NCBI GenBank assembly: GCA_015295885.1
Contig: DVEE01000313.1
Coordinates: 1-10,736, forward strand
Direction: 5' to 3'
Source of the DNA: Leptolyngbyaceae cyanobacterium M65_K2018_010
GTDB taxonomy: Bacteria > Cyanobacteriota > Cyanobacteriia > Phormidesmidales > Phormidesmidaceae
Length of the DNA: 10,736 nucleotides
A program made the position numbers and the translations under genes. The notes beneath the pieces are model-generated. The model did no database searches and was not told the DNA's origin. It worked only from the letters and a program-made list of their open reading frames with translations. Every line of letters starts with the position of its first letter. Position 1 is the stretch's first letter. Below are positions 1 to 6,686 of this stretch, piece by piece.

Positions 1-75
1 GGGGTGAAGGGTGGTGGGGTGAAGGGCGGTGGGGTGAAGGGTGGTGGGGTAGAGGGTGGTGGGGTGATGGGTGGG
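1..75. repeat. G-rich 15-bp tandem repeat, five units
   Basis: Five 15-base units follow one another without spacers. Units at 1-15 and 31-45 are identical (GGGGTGAAGGGTGGT); those at 16-30, 46-60 and 61-75 differ from it by one to two bases. The runs of four and three G separated by four-base loops fit the canonical G-quadruplex pattern several times over. The tract may continue left of the window. The core GGGTGAAGGG recurs at 10274 and, inverted, at 8231 and near 10716, so it belongs to a dispersed family like the short tandem repeats known from cyanobacteria. No coding function is visible. Confidence 0.9.
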
Positions 76-113
76 TAGAATGGGAAAAACCGCTGAGGAT
101 AGTGGGGAGCGTT

Positions 114-779
114 ATGGTTGGCACAGCTCCGGTATCACAACCCATCGTTACGGATGAGTGGGTGCGGGCGACCTGGGAGGAGTACGAGGCGCTGTTGGCC
201 TCTGGGGTGCCGCAGGAGGCGCGCTGCTATTTTGACCATGGCTGGATCAGGGTAGAAATGTCGCCCCTGGGTGCGCTTCACGGACGGGAAAACTCGATTG
301 TTTCAACGCTGGTGGTGCTATATGCGACGTTGACGGGCTTGCGCATGGTGGAGCTGACCAACACCACGTTTCGCAAAACGGGTTTGCAAGATGCTCAGCC
401 GGATATTGCTTTTTATGTGGGCCAGGGGTTTGACCTGCCGCCGCGCGACAATCGACCGATTGATGTATTGACGCACGGTGCGCCTCAGCTAGTGATAGAA
501 ATTGCCTCGACCACGCTAAATGACGACTTGGGCAAGAAGCGGCTGCTGTATGAGCGGCTGGGCAGCGCCGAATATTGGGTGGTGGATGTACAGGCGGCTC
601 AGGTGATTGCCTTTGAGATTGCCGATCGCCGCAGTGGTCAAATTACGGAGTCCCAAGCGTTGCCCGGATTGGCGATGACGACGCTGGAAATGGCGCTGGA
701 GCGATCTCAGCACGAAGATGATGCCACCATTACCCGCTGGCTACTAGATCTATTTAGCCATGACGCGCAGGGGGGCTAG
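114..779 (+). CDS. Uma2 family (DUF820) putative restriction-like nuclease
   Basis: This 221-residue protein has the Uma2 layout. An N-terminal helical segment holds a YEALLASG stretch, followed by a strand with IRVEMSP (about 45-51). Then come the PD of AQPDIAFYV (96-97), the Glu of LVIEIAS (129), Lys141/142 in GKKRLLYERLG and the terminal EYWVVD (153-158). Together these make a complete PD-(D/E)XK core, so it should be an intact nuclease-fold protein. Uma2 proteins are very numerous in cyanobacteria and their role is unsettled; many occur near mobile or defence genes. ATG at 114 has GGGGAG four bases upstream. GTG at 102 would add MGSV and is the alternative. The next Uma2 frame begins on the base after this stop, so the two are probably co-transcribed. 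Similar in size to the family (about 190-220 residues). Confidence 0.9.
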   Translation: MVGTAPVSQPIVTDEWVRATWEEYEALLASGVPQEARCYFDHGWIRVEMSPLGALHGRENSIVSTLVVLYATLTGLRMVELTNTTFRKTGLQDAQPDIAFYVGQGFDLPPRDNRPIDVLTHGAPQLVIEIASTTLNDDLGKKRLLYERLGSAEYWVVDVQAAQVIAFEIADRRSGQITESQALPGLAMTTLEMALERSQHEDDATITRWLLDLFSHDAQGG

Positions 780-1022
780 ATGGTTGCAACGCTGACGCCG
801 GTCAAGTGGAGCATTGACGACTACCACCGCATGATTGAGGCGGGGATGTTGGGCGATCGCAGGGCAGAACTGCTCTGGGGGGAGATTGTTGAAATGGCTC
901 CAGAAGGTAAGCCCCATGCCCACTTGAGCAGCCGTGCGGGGGACTATATCCGAGAGAAACTGGCGGGACGGGCTAAGGTACGCGAAGCTAACCGAGGAAT
1001 GACTGACCATGGTGATAACTAA
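780..1022 (+). pseudogene. Uma2 family fragment, C-terminally truncated
   Basis: The 80-residue frame opens directly after the previous stop (TAG then ATG). It matches the start of a Uma2 protein: WSIDDYHRMIEAGML, then RRAELLWGEIVEMAPEG, the usual segment before the catalytic core, then HAHLSSRAGDYI. It ends after about 73 recognisable residues, before the PD, E and K positions of the core. The nuclease centre is therefore absent and the product cannot work as a normal Uma2 enzyme. Its last 14 bases overlap the start of the next Uma2 gene. I infer that a deletion between two tandem uma2 genes removed the 3' two thirds of this copy. It could still be translated as a short leader that couples translation to the downstream gene. 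Confidence 0.8.
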
Positions 1023-1572
1023 ACTCTCTCTGGCAGATTATCTGAGCCTGGAAGATGGCCCGGAGGGTCGTTGCGAATTTGTGGATGGGGAAATTATTGA
1101 AATGCCGCCGGAGAGTGAAGAGAATGTGCTGGTGGCTGGGTATTTAATCGCCCAGTTCTTAAAGGTTCTTTCCTTTGACCGGGTACGCCAGGGTAAAACC
1201 GAGTTGGTGGTATCCGGACGGGTCCGAATTCCTGACTTTATGGTGCTGGGAGAAGACCTGGTGGCAGCCCTGGCGGGGAGTCGCCGTAGCACGATTACGG
1301 AAGACATGCCTGCGCCGTTGCTGGTAGTGGAGGTGGTATCGCCGGGGAAGGAGAACGAAGACCGCGACTATCGCTACAAACGCTCGGAATACGCAGCGCG
1401 GGGCATTCCTGAATACTGGATTGTGGACCCGGCCAAGGCCAAGGTAACGGTTTTAACCCTGGTGGATGGGTGGTATGAGACTGAGGAATTAGGGGCGGAT
1501 GGCGTGCTACAGTCGCCTCAGTTTCCAGGGTTGACGTTGTCGGTGGCTCAGGTTTTGTCGCCCAAGGGTTAG
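1009..1572 (+). CDS. Uma2 family (DUF820) putative restriction-like nuclease
   Basis: A complete 187-residue Uma2 protein. Visible elements are LADYLSLEDG near the start, CEFVDGEIIEMPP (22-34), PD in RIPDFMVL (75-76), the Glu of LVVEVVSP (108), Lys124 in RYKRSEYA and EYWIVD (135-140). The core PD...E...K set is intact. Its ATG lies inside the truncated Uma2 frame, overlapping it by 14 bases in another frame, with GAGG about a dozen bases upstream. Translational coupling is likely. Length is typical for the family. It is clearly diverged from the 114-779 copy, so the two look like old paralogues or separate acquisitions rather than a fresh duplication. Biochemical role unknown for the family. 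Confidence 0.9.
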   Translation: MVITKLSLADYLSLEDGPEGRCEFVDGEIIEMPPESEENVLVAGYLIAQFLKVLSFDRVRQGKTELVVSGRVRIPDFMVLGEDLVAALAGSRRSTITEDMPAPLLVVEVVSPGKENEDRDYRYKRSEYAARGIPEYWIVDPAKAKVTVLTLVDGWYETEELGADGVLQSPQFPGLTLSVAQVLSPKG

Positions 1573-1599
1573 AGGTTAAACGCAAGGCAAGAGGAGCTA

Positions 1600-1941
1600 A
1601 TGATGCCGAAAAAGAAAACCGCCTCCATCGTCGGAACCTGGCACATCTATGACATGGAGCTTTGGGATGAGGAGTATTTCAATATGGAGGTGCAGGCCTA
1701 CATTACGGTCAATCCAGGGGGAACTGGAGAGTTTCAATTCGGCTTGGTCGCTGGCGGTCTGGATGGAGAATTTCTCCAGGATGGCGACAGGGAGCGCTTT
1801 GACTTTACCTGGGAAGGTAATGATGAGTGCGATGAAGCCTCGGGCAGTGGCTGGCTGAGGTTGAAGTCGGCCAATGAGGTGGAAGGCAGCATTAAGTTCC
1901 ATGGGGGCGATCGCTCGGGCTTGGCCGCCCGCAGAGCGTGA
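1600..1941 (+). CDS. Small conserved hypothetical protein, acidic beta-rich
   Basis: A 113-residue soluble protein with no signal peptide or membrane segment. The start, VGTWHIYDMELWDEEYFN, and the later EFQFGLVAGG, FTWEGNDECDEASGSGW and EGSIKFHGGD look like a family of small conserved proteins that I have met annotated only as hypothetical in many bacteria; I know of no assigned function. The strand-rich, Trp/Asp/Glu-rich sequence suggests a compact beta fold. GAGGAG lies at 1591-1596. The doubled ATG gives two possible starts, 1600 and 1603, and the second has the better spacing. The gene lies 27 bases after the Uma2 stop, so it may be the last gene of that transcript. A HIP1 octamer sits inside it at 1907-1914. 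Family membership is from memory; function unassigned. Confidence 0.8.
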   Translation: MMPKKKTASIVGTWHIYDMELWDEEYFNMEVQAYITVNPGGTGEFQFGLVAGGLDGEFLQDGDRERFDFTWEGNDECDEASGSGWLRLKSANEVEGSIKFHGGDRSGLAARRA

Positions 1942-2006
1942 GGGTTTTATCCTCGACTTAAGATAGAGAAACCGTCAAGGTTCTGTCCGTTAGGAGGGAA
2001 GGTGAG

Positions 2007-2801
2007 ATGCCATCACCCTTTCCAGGGATGAATCCCTATTTAGAGAATCCTGAGCTGTGGCCCGAGGTGCACAGTCGGTTGATTGTGGCGATCGCCGATG
2101 CCCTCAATCCCCAACTGATGCCAAAGTACCGAGCTGCCATTGACCAGCGAGTCTATGACCTGTGCGGGGATGAGGCCTTGCTGATTGGCATTCCAGAAGT
2201 GACCGTGGGACAACCCGCCGCGATCGCTAACCCCAGCCCGGTGGCGGTGATGCCGCCGCCCACCCTGCCGATCAAGGTCACCCTGCCGATGCCGATTGAA
2301 CAGCGCGAACGGTATCTCCAGATTAAGTTAGTCGCGACCGGTGAAGGGGTGACGGTGCTTGAGGTGTTATCGCCGACGAACAAACGACCAGGGACTGGGC
2401 GCAACGCCTATGGGTCAAAGCGCCGAGCGGTGTTGAGTAGTCTGACTCACCTCGTTGAAATTGATTTGCTCCGGCGGGGAGAACCCATGGCCTTAACCTC
2501 AGGCTCGATCCAGAGCCACTATCGGATTTTGGTGAGTCGCGCCGAACAGCGCCCCCAGGCCGACCTCTATGGGTTTAACCTACGAAATGAAATCCCCCTG
2601 TTTCCGCTGCCTTTGAAGCCGGGAGACCCGGAACCGATAATTGACTTAAAGGGCTTATTGGATCAACTTTACGACCGGGCGGGGTATGGCCTGGTGATGG
2701 ACTATGGGCGACCACCGGTGCCAGCCCTGGATGAGCCGGATTGGGCCTGGGCACGCGCTTGGCTGCAAACCACCGATACTCTCGGGCAGAATCCCCGTTG
2801 A
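2007..2801 (+). CDS. DUF4058 family protein
   Basis: This 264-residue protein begins MPSPFPGMNPYLENPELWPE, the hallmark opening of DUF4058, a family common in cyanobacteria and planctomycetes with no established function. Further family features are LEVLSPTNKRPG (118-129), YGSKRRAVLSS (135-145), VEIDLLRRGEPM (150-161), AEQRPQADLYGFNLR and the C-terminal IIDLKGLLDQLYDRAGY. A strong ribosome site, AGGAGGGAAGG, precedes the ATG. The order IPE (62-64), LEVLSP with Glu119, and Lys138 resembles the PD...E...K order of the Uma2 proteins next door. That is my inference, not an established annotation. HIP1 octamers occur at 2088 and 2220. The gene ends four bases before the next ATG, so the two are probably one transcription unit. 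Confidence 0.9.
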   Translation: MPSPFPGMNPYLENPELWPEVHSRLIVAIADALNPQLMPKYRAAIDQRVYDLCGDEALLIGIPEVTVGQPAAIANPSPVAVMPPPTLPIKVTLPMPIEQRERYLQIKLVATGEGVTVLEVLSPTNKRPGTGRNAYGSKRRAVLSSLTHLVEIDLLRRGEPMALTSGSIQSHYRILVSRAEQRPQADLYGFNLRNEIPLFPLPLKPGDPEPIIDLKGLLDQLYDRAGYGLVMDYGRPPVPALDEPDWAWARAWLQTTDTLGQNPR

Positions 2802-2805
2802 AGGC

Positions 2806-3216
2806 ATGGAACAGACTGTTCTAGAGCGCTTTAGAAAGCTCTCCCCCGCTAGCCAAAAAGAAGTCCTTGAGCTGATCACAACCCTTTGCCGCCGCGATCT
2901 GCCCCGACCTGACGGGCCGACCTATGGCATTGCAGACCTGCTATTGCCTCAGCGGGAAGAAATTTTGCGCATTGCCGAGGCCCATGGGGCGTTCAATGTT
3001 CGAGTGTTTGGCTCGGTGGCCCGAGGGGAAGCGGATCAGTACAGCGATGTGGATTTTTTGATTGAGTGTGATCCGGCCAGGACCAGCCCGTGGTTTCCGG
3101 CGGGGTTGATTCACGATTTGGAAGATCTGCTGGGCCGCAAGGTAGATGTGGTGACGTTAGGCGGCCTCAAAGGGCTACGAAGAGACCCCATTTTGCAGGA
3201 AGCGGTGGTGCTATAG
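2806..3216 (+). CDS. MntA-like minimal nucleotidyltransferase (antitoxin type), no HEPN partner
   Basis: A 136-residue protein with the polymerase-beta-type nucleotidyltransferase signature FGSVARGEADQYSDVDFLIE: GSxARG at 69-74, SDVD at 80-83, and a likely third acidic residue in KVDVV (Asp114). Such small proteins act as antitoxins by modifying HEPN RNase toxins (MntA/HepT type) encoded directly downstream. Here the next gene is unrelated to HEPN, so the protein is an orphan. The first 30 residues, VLERFRKLSPASQKEVLELI, precede the core and resemble the helical N-terminus of DUF2281-type antitoxins. I infer a fused dimerisation or DNA-binding arm. The ATG at 2806 follows the DUF4058 stop by four bases, hence coupled translation. 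A frame open from 2704 adds only a shadow of DUF4058. Confidence 0.88.
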   Translation: MEQTVLERFRKLSPASQKEVLELITTLCRRDLPRPDGPTYGIADLLLPQREEILRIAEAHGAFNVRVFGSVARGEADQYSDVDFLIECDPARTSPWFPAGLIHDLEDLLGRKVDVVTLGGLKGLRRDPILQEAVVL

Positions 3217-3285
3217 AGGCCGGTGTGATGAAGCTTGGAAAACCTTGTATGCTCCAAAGCATCGCCCCACCTCACCCATTTCCCC

Positions 3286-3855
3286 ATGCCGTACCCTGGC
3301 CCCCACCTGGAAGCCCTGGCCTACTACGCCCGCAAGTTTGAGCGGCTGCGGGTAGACCGTGCCCACGGGGTCGCCCCCCACAAGCCCATCTTGCTGCTAG
3401 CGGTGATGGAGCTGGTTGAGCGCAACCTGCTACCTCAGAACTATATTGTTCTCTCACCCCAACTCACCCAAACCTTTCTCAAATACTGGAGCTACCTGGG
3501 CTCAGCCAGCCATAACCCAGACATTTCGCGGCCATTCTTCCACATGAAGAGTGGTAAGTTCTGGCATTTGGTGCCCAGGCCAGGGTTTGAAACGGTGCTG
3601 GCCGCCAAGATTAAGCTCAAGACGCTGGCGGAGGTGCAGCAGGCCATTGCCTACGCCTACGTGGATGAAGACCTGTTCGACTTTTGGCAAATTCCCAAGT
3701 ATCGGGAGAGTCTGCAAGCCGTACTGGTAGGCCGCTGGTTTCCGGGGCGGTTGGCAGAGGTTAAGGAAATTTCAAAAACCGATGAATTTCAAAACCCACC
3801 AGGCTACCTTAGAGAGGTCTATGCCAGGTATGCCCAAGGGCTGCAAGAAGCCTAG
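3286..3855 (+). CDS. SBD-like protein without nuclease domain (paralogue of next gene)
   Basis: About 189 residues forming one domain similar to the N-terminal domain of the next gene: YYARKFERLRVD, APHKPILLL (30-38), VLSPQLTQTFLKYW, RPFFHMKSGKFWHLVP (82-97) and AYVDEDLF. By hand alignment roughly half the residues are identical. The PHKP-LLL, PFF and FWHL pattern resembles the DNA sulfur-binding domain (SBD) of ScoMcrA-type phosphorothioate-dependent endonucleases. This copy stops soon after the shared WFP...DEF segment and has no HNH motif. It may be a regulatory or specificity subunit, a phosphorothioate reader, or an old truncation. The start is uncertain: ATG 3286 lacks a ribosome site but fits the alignment, while TTG 3235 would add 17 unmatched residues. 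The next gene begins 11 bases downstream. Confidence 0.75.
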   Translation: MPYPGPHLEALAYYARKFERLRVDRAHGVAPHKPILLLAVMELVERNLLPQNYIVLSPQLTQTFLKYWSYLGSASHNPDISRPFFHMKSGKFWHLVPRPGFETVLAAKIKLKTLAEVQQAIAYAYVDEDLFDFWQIPKYRESLQAVLVGRWFPGRLAEVKEISKTDEFQNPPGYLREVYARYAQGLQEA

Positions 3856-3866
3856 AACCGGTAGCA

Positions 3867-4823
3867 ATGGTGGTCAGAGACTTACCCTACTACGCCAAAA
3901 GGTTTGCCAACCTGCGGGTCGATAAGGCCCGTGGCACCGCTCCCCACAAGCCCATCCTGCTGCTGACGGTGCTCGACCTGTTTGAAAAAGGCAAATTTCC
4001 CCACAATGAGGTTTACCTTTCCCCGGAGCTGACGGCCAACTTTCTCAAGTTCTGGCACCAGTTTGTCTCTAGCGACCACCACTCGAATATTGCCCTGCCC
4101 TTCTTTCACCTAACGGGGGATAAGTTCTGGCACCTGATGCCGAACCCTGGGTTTGAGGCGGCGATTCAGGCCAGGGTGAAGCTACGGACGCTACCGGCGC
4201 TGCGATCGGCGGTGAAGTACGCCTACCTGGATGAGGAATTGTTTGCCCTCCTGCAAGCCCCCCAAAGCCGACACGATCTAACAACTATCCTGATTCAGGC
4301 GTGGTTCCCTGAAAAGGGGAATGAGATTACCGAGTCGTTTAAGTACGACGAGTTTGACGCCATCCAGCAAACACTGTTTGATTCGGGCGGCGCGACCTAC
4401 AACGTGGATGACCTCAAGGATGCAGACCAGATCTTCGTTCGCAATGCGGCTTTTCGGCGGAACGTGGTGAAGCTCTATGACCAACGCTGCGCCTTTTGCA
4501 AGCTACGGGTGGTGAGCTGGGATGGGGTGAATATGGTGGATGGGGCGCATATTCAGCCATTCTCTGAGTTTCGGGATGATCGCTTTGTGAATGGCCTGGC
4601 CCTCTGCAAAAACCACCATTGGGCCTTTGATCGCGGCTGGTTTGGCGTAGATGACGATTACCGCATTATGATTCCGTGGGATCGTTTTATAGAGGAAGCA
4701 GCGGTGGAGAGTCGAGGGATGATGGGGTTTAAGGGAGAGCGGATTGAGCTACCAAGGGAGGAAAGTTTTATGCCGAGCTTGGAGGGGTTGAGGTGGCATA
4801 GAGAGCGGTGGGGGATTGAATAA
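3867..4823 (+). CDS. SBD-like / HNH endonuclease (McrA-type modification-dependent restriction candidate)
   Basis: A 318-residue two-domain protein. Residues 8-147 carry the SBD-like pattern (APHKPILLL 25-33, LPFFHLTGDKFWHL 77-90, AWFP 145-148). Residues about 195-270 carry an HNH nuclease: CAFC (208-211), DGAHIQPFSEF (225-235) with the general-base candidate His228, and NGLALCKNHHWAFD (242-255) with Asn242, Cys247 and His250/251 for metal binding. A C-terminal tail follows. The SBD-plus-HNH layout is that of enzymes that cut DNA near phosphorothioate, such as ScoMcrA. In ScoMcrA the sulfur pocket includes a Tyr-Pro pair, as I recall. Here the residue before that Pro is Leu, so the recognised mark may differ. 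It would act on invading modified DNA in the cytoplasm. ATG 3867 is 11 bases after the paralogue's stop and the two are probably one operon. Confidence 0.85.
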   Translation: MVVRDLPYYAKRFANLRVDKARGTAPHKPILLLTVLDLFEKGKFPHNEVYLSPELTANFLKFWHQFVSSDHHSNIALPFFHLTGDKFWHLMPNPGFEAAIQARVKLRTLPALRSAVKYAYLDEELFALLQAPQSRHDLTTILIQAWFPEKGNEITESFKYDEFDAIQQTLFDSGGATYNVDDLKDADQIFVRNAAFRRNVVKLYDQRCAFCKLRVVSWDGVNMVDGAHIQPFSEFRDDRFVNGLALCKNHHWAFDRGWFGVDDDYRIMIPWDRFIEEAAVESRGMMGFKGERIELPREESFMPSLEGLRWHRERWGIE

Positions 4824-4920
4824 TAGACTGCAAGCCGACGTCATGCTTTGCTTCGGTAGTAAACCTAGAACAGCCAAAATCCTAAAATCAAAGACAACAT
4901 ATCAAGCACTTAGAGAATAA

Positions 4921-6606
4921 ATGAGCATCATCCACATACGACAGATAACCGCATTTCTTGAACAAGTCTTTGATGACAAAATTAACATGAAAGACTGGAG
5001 CAAGAAGTCCGCAGAAAGCCAGCAAGTGACTTTTCTCTCAAGAAGTCTGGCAGCATTTTCAATTATGCATCTAACAGGCATTTCTGTCGAGGAGTCAGCA
5101 AATGCGGTTGTAGATGGCGGAAAAGATAATGGAATCGACGCAGTTTACTATCACAAAAGCTCCAGAATTTTTTATTTAGTACAGTCCAAGTGGAAACAAA
5201 ATGGGTCAGGCAGCTTTTCAAGGAGTGATTTACAGAAATTCTTACAAGGAGTCAAAGATCTAATTAGCGCTAAATTTGAACGCTTCAATAAGAAAATTCA
5301 AGATAAGATTGATGAAGTAGATGAGGCATTGAACAATTCGGAAACAAAAATATTGCTTCTTCTAAGCTATACAGGACAAGATGCAATAAGCTCTGATGTG
5401 AAGCAGGATTTAGATGATTTCCTCAAAGAATATAATGACGCCACAGATGTAATCTTCACAAAGGTTCTCGATCAAAAATCTATATACTATGCAGTAGCTC
5501 AAGGAACCAAAGCACTACCCATTGATGTTGAAGTGATGCTTTATGAGTGGGGCCAAACTAGGGAGCCTTACCAATCATTTTATGGGCAAATAACCGTTTC
5601 GGAACTCGCAGATTGGTGGGAGAAGTACAACGCAAACCTTTTTGCACCTAATATCCGTACATATTTGGGCGAAACAGGAGTTAATAATGGAATTTTTGAA
5701 ACCTTAAAGGAATCACCCCATAATTTTTGGTACTACAATAATGGAATCACAGCTTTGTGCTCTTCAATCAGAAAAAAGTTGATTGGCGGAGCAAACCGGG
5801 ATTCAGGTGTATTTGAATGTAAAGACATCCGAATTGTTAATGGTGCTCAGACAGTTGGAACAGCAGCGAGGGCTTTCTCTTTGTATCCAGACTCAGTTCA
5901 ACAAGCGAAAGTCTTTATTCGCTTTATATCCCTAGAAAATTGCCCCGAGAACTTTGACAAGGAAGTTACGAGATCTAATAATACTCAAAATAAGATTGAT
6001 AGTCGAGATTTCGTAGCTCTTGATCCTGAACAGGAAAGAATTAGAAATGAGCTGCGCCTTGAAGGTATCACCTATGTTTACAAATCAGGAGAAATAGTAC
6101 ATTCAAAAGATAAAGGATTTGAGATTGAAGAGGCGGCTTTAGCAAGGGCATGCTCATCTGTTGATGTGAGCTATTCAGTAATTGCAAAGGGCAAAATCAG
6201 TAGATTATGGGATGATATTGAAAAAGTCCCCTATAGAGCTTTATTCAATGGTGGTCTAACCGGACCATCACTATGGAAGATCGTAAAAATAATGCGTGCA
6301 ATAGGCCAGGAGCTAGACAACTTAAAAGAAGATAGAAAAAAAGACAAGGATCATTATTATATTGTTCATGGGAACTTATTCATAACTCATTTGGTTTTCT
6401 ATTCTTTGCCGAATCGAATATTGAGTAACTTTGACAATCTTCAAGAAGACGAGTTAAAGCTTATCAAAAGAAAAACATCTCAATCGGTTGATGTTCTTAT
6501 TAGTGCTGTTCATACCCTTTTCCCAGATACCTATGCAGCAAATTTATTCAAAAATCTCAAGAAGTGTAAAGAGCTGCATGACCTATGCTTACAACTATTG
6601 AAATAA
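4921..6606 (+). CDS. AIPR family protein (abortive infection phage resistance)
   Basis: A 561-residue protein of the AIPR family, named after lactococcal abortive infection proteins. The AIPR core is clear: NIRTYLGETGVNNGIFETL (244-262), FWYYNNGITALC (269-280), IRIVNGAQTV (303-312) and a region with TRSNNTQNKIDSRDF (350-363). The N-terminus has DNGIDAVYYH and YLVQSKWK: Asp73 and Gln88-x-Lys90, the D...QxK variant of a PD-(D/E)XK nuclease as in Mrr-like domains. The protein may therefore cleave nucleic acid when triggered by infection; that is inference. The gene is AT-rich (18 G/C in the 60 bases from 6421), unlike its neighbours, and holds no HIP1 octamer, so recent transfer is likely. Ninety-seven bases separate it from the HNH gene, so it probably has its own promoter. 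No strong ribosome site is seen. Confidence 0.9.
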   Translation: MSIIHIRQITAFLEQVFDDKINMKDWSKKSAESQQVTFLSRSLAAFSIMHLTGISVEESANAVVDGGKDNGIDAVYYHKSSRIFYLVQSKWKQNGSGSFSRSDLQKFLQGVKDLISAKFERFNKKIQDKIDEVDEALNNSETKILLLLSYTGQDAISSDVKQDLDDFLKEYNDATDVIFTKVLDQKSIYYAVAQGTKALPIDVEVMLYEWGQTREPYQSFYGQITVSELADWWEKYNANLFAPNIRTYLGETGVNNGIFETLKESPHNFWYYNNGITALCSSIRKKLIGGANRDSGVFECKDIRIVNGAQTVGTAARAFSLYPDSVQQAKVFIRFISLENCPENFDKEVTRSNNTQNKIDSRDFVALDPEQERIRNELRLEGITYVYKSGEIVHSKDKGFEIEEAALARACSSVDVSYSVIAKGKISRLWDDIEKVPYRALFNGGLTGPSLWKIVKIMRAIGQELDNLKEDRKKDKDHYYIVHGNLFITHLVFYSLPNRILSNFDNLQEDELKLIKRKTSQSVDVLISAVHTLFPDTYAANLFKNLKKCKELHDLCLQLLK

Positions 6607-6622
6607 AGTGACTTCTGGAAAA

Positions 6623-6661
6623 CAGTCTTTGCGACGTGGATATTTTCAAGGATAAAGACTG
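6623..6661. repeat. 8-bp perfect inverted repeat after the AIPR gene
   Basis: CAGTCTTT at 6623-6630 is the exact reverse complement of AAAGACTG at 6654-6661, separated by 23 bases. It lies 17 bases beyond the AIPR stop. The loop is long and no T-run follows, so it is not a textbook intrinsic terminator. It could be a weak 3' structure, or an end of the DNA that brought in the AIPR gene. Confidence 0.45.
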
Positions 6662-6686
6662 ACACATCCTAGTGGTTGACAAGATT

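Noticed and set aside
1..75. CRISPR array
   Set aside because: Units are contiguous 15-mers with no spacers; it is a minisatellite.
1940..1954. Terminator hairpin GAGG/CCTC after the small hypothetical gene
   Set aside because: Only a four-base stem and no T-run.
3235..3285. TTG 3235 as start of the SBD-only gene
   Set aside because: The 17 added residues match nothing in the paralogue; ATG 3286 was preferred, though neither has a clear ribosome site.
3217..3285. HEPN toxin gene after the nucleotidyltransferase
   Set aside because: Only 69 bases are available and no frame resembles HEPN/DUF86.
4824..4920. Promoter for the AIPR gene
   Set aside because: TTGCTT and TAAAAT boxes exist, but not at usual spacing; no pair was convincing.
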